Below, piece by piece: positions 5,603-6,817 of a DNA stretch of 6,817 nt. Every line of letters starts with the position of its first letter. The stretch's first letter is position 1. The translations under genes were made by a program, and so were the position numbers. Source of the DNA: Bacillota bacterium (GTDB lineage Bacteria; Bacillota; Clostridia; Lachnospirales; Lachnospiraceae). Under the pieces are notes generated by a model, which was not told the origin of the DNA, did not search any database, and was given only the letters and a program-made list of their open reading frames with translations. The stretch spans positions 1 to 6,817 of the forward strand of contig JAEZFH010000225.1 in the NCBI GenBank assembly GCA_023437885.1, written 5' to 3'.

Positions 5603-5620
5603 AAGGAAAGGAGATGTATT

Positions 5621-6610
5621 ATGTTAGGTAGTGATATCGGAATTGATTTAGGGACAGCCAGTGTATTAGTATATATCAAGGGAAAAGGAGTTGTGTTAAA
5701 GGAGCCATCGGTAGTGGCCTTTGACAGGGATTCCAATAAAATAAAGGCAATCGGCGAAGAGGCAAGATTGATGTTAGGTAGAACACCCGGTAATATCGTA
5801 GCGGTACGTCCGTTAAGACAGGGTGTTATTTCTGACTATACGGTTACGGAGAAGATGCTCAAATACTTCATTCAGAAGGCAGTAGGCAGACAGAGGTTCC
5901 GTAAGCCGATCATTAGTGTCTGTGTACCCAGCGGTGTTACTGAGGTTGAGAAGAAGGCGGTTGAGGACGCGACCTATGCAGCCGGAGCGAGAGATGTCCA
6001 TATTATTGAGGAACCTATCGCGGCAGCCATCGGTGCAGGTATTGATATCTCCAGACCTTGCGGCAACATGATTGTTGATATCGGAGGAGGTACGACGGAT
6101 ATTGCCGTTATATCCCTGGGAGGTACGGTGGTCAGCACCTCCGTGAAGATTGCCGGGGATGATTTTGACGATGCCATCGTCCGTTATAAGAGAAAGAAGC
6201 ATAATCTTCTGATCGGGGAACGAACCGCAGAGGATATCAAAATAAAGATTGGTTCGGCCTTCCGCAGGCCGGAATCGGTATCCATGGAGGTAAGAGGACG
6301 TAACCTGGTGACAGGCCTTCCCAAGACCATAGCCGTTAGCTCGGAGGAGACCGAAGAAGCTTTGAAGGAGACTACCTCCCAGATTGTAGAGGCGGTTCAC
6401 AGCGTATTGGAAAAGACGCCTCCGGAGCTGGCGGCAGATATTGCGGACCGGGGAATTGTATTGACCGGCGGCGGCTGTCTGCTATACGGACTGGAGGAGC
6501 TGATTGAGGAGAAGACCGGTATTACGACTATGACGGCGGAAGATCCTATGACAGCCGTAGCAATCGGAACTGGCAAATTTGTAGAATTCTTGGCAGGCAA
6601 AAGAGACTAG
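5621..6610 (+). CDS. mreB: Rod shape-determining protein, MreB/Mbl actin homologue
   Basis: This bacterial actin of 329 residues (family usual length about 330-345) polymerises with ATP under the membrane and guides lateral-wall synthesis. The actin-fold signatures are complete: phosphate-1 loop DIGIDLGTASVLVYIKG at 5-21, the GRTPGNIVAVRPLRQGVISD segment at 53-72, EEPIAAAIGAG at 130-140 with the likely catalytic Glu, phosphate-2 loop MIVDIGGGTTDIAVIS at 150-165, the GERTAEDIKIKIG stretch at 199-211, and adenosine loop GIVLTGGGCLLYGL at 278-291. ATG 5621 has AAAGGAG at 5607-5613 with a seven-base gap; an in-frame TTG at 5582 would add 13 atypical residues and is not favoured. The following flagellar gene matches the mbl-flhO-flhP order of Bacillus subtilis, so this may be the Mbl paralogue rather than the mreBCD-linked MreB. 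No mreC or mreD lies here. Confidence 0.96.
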   Translation: MLGSDIGIDLGTASVLVYIKGKGVVLKEPSVVAFDRDSNKIKAIGEEARLMLGRTPGNIVAVRPLRQGVISDYTVTEKMLKYFIQKAVGRQRFRKPIISVCVPSGVTEVEKKAVEDATYAAGARDVHIIEEPIAAAIGAGIDISRPCGNMIVDIGGGTTDIAVISLGGTVVSTSVKIAGDDFDDAIVRYKRKKHNLLIGERTAEDIKIKIGSAFRRPESVSMEVRGRNLVTGLPKTIAVSSEETEEALKETTSQIVEAVHSVLEKTPPELAADIADRGIVLTGGGCLLYGLEELIEEKTGITTMTAEDPMTAVAIGTGKFVEFLAGKRD

Positions 6611-6645
6611 AGAGAAAACCTGAATGCAGGAAAGGGGTTGATGGT

Positions 6646-6817
6646 ATGGTAAGAGGATTGTATACAGCCTATACCGGAATGGTCAATGAGCAAAAGAGGC
6701 TGGATATCATCGCTAACAATCTTGCTAATTCAGCTACTGTCGGTTATAAGGAAGAGAGTGTGACCAACCAGTCCTTTGACGAGCTGTTAACAATTAAAAT
6801 CAAGGACGCCTCCGAGG
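6646..6817 (+). CDS. Flagellar rod/hook protein, FlgF/FlgG/FlhO family (5' part)
   Basis: The first 57 residues are visible and the gene runs off the right edge. The N-terminus, MVRGLYTAYTGMVNEQKRLD followed by IIANNLANSATVGYK, is the flagellar basal-body rod N-terminal domain, with the NNLAN..T.GYK signature at residues 24-35. Members form the rod and hook outside the membrane and are exported by the flagellar type III apparatus without a cleaved signal. ATG 6646 follows AGGAAAGGGG (6628-6637) by eight bases. An out-of-frame ATG at 6641 ends after three codons and is not the start. The gene begins 35 bp after mreB/mbl and is probably co-transcribed. By the B. subtilis order it may be FlhO, with a FlhP-like gene expected next; too little is visible to separate FlgF, FlgG and FlhO. 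Confidence 0.92.
   Translation, partial: MVRGLYTAYTGMVNEQKRLDIIANNLANSATVGYKEESVTNQSFDELLTIKIKDASE

Noticed and set aside
5582..5620. TTG start giving 13 extra residues on MreB/Mbl
   Set aside because: The family starts directly before the DIGIDLGT loop, and ATG 5621 has the better Shine-Dalgarno; the TTG is part of the leader next to the hairpin.
5813..6400. 195-residue minus-strand ORF inside mreB/mbl
   Set aside because: It is antisense to a clearly conserved gene, has no recognisable domain, and is a codon-bias shadow.
6641..6652. ATG five bases before the flagellar start
   Set aside because: It reads three codons then TAA; ATG 6646 opens the conserved rod-protein frame.

Overview
The window looks like chromosomal DNA from a flagellated, Gram-positive Clostridia-type bacterium, most plausibly Lachnospiraceae-like. 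The reasons are strong AGGAG-type ribosome binding sites, sigma-A-like promoters of TTGAAT/TATAAT type, a split ABC exporter with a membrane-anchored adaptor, and an MreB/Mbl gene directly followed by a flagellar rod/hook-family gene. That last order is the one I know from Bacillus subtilis (mbl-flhO-flhP). The lineage is an inference from gene content, not a measured placement.

Left part, 1-4283, all on the plus strand. The 3' end of an unrecognised, probably extracellular protein comes first. A 119-bp spacer with three inverted repeats follows, then a MacAB-like tripartite exporter: a 527-residue HlyD/MacA-type adaptor whose lipoyl/hairpin/barrel unit appears to be present twice, a stand-alone MacB/LolD-type ATPase, and a 392-residue FtsX/MacB-type permease that overlaps the ATPase gene by 38 bp. 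Together they would form an ATP-driven machine moving a substrate across or out of the cytoplasmic membrane. The substrate cannot be read from the sequence.

Middle, 4284-4757. This gene-free stretch lies between convergent genes. It holds a 13-bp perfect inverted repeat, an AT-rich tandem repeat of about 30 bp with three full and two decayed copies, a 14-bp perfect palindrome, and two further long hairpins suited to terminating the plus-strand operon and the minus-strand gene. It is the least ordinary DNA in the window.

Right part, 4758-6817. A 170-residue four-helix membrane protein of unknown function lies on the minus strand. It is separated by a back-to-back promoter pair from a plus-strand mreB/mbl gene (cell-shape actin homologue), which is followed after 35 bp by the start of a FlgF/FlgG/FlhO-family flagellar gene that runs off the window.

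I see no phage, transposase, CRISPR array, tRNA or rRNA. Most of the window is ordinary. The points deserving a second look are the duplicated adaptor, the repeat/hairpin block and the orphan membrane protein divergent from mreB/mbl.
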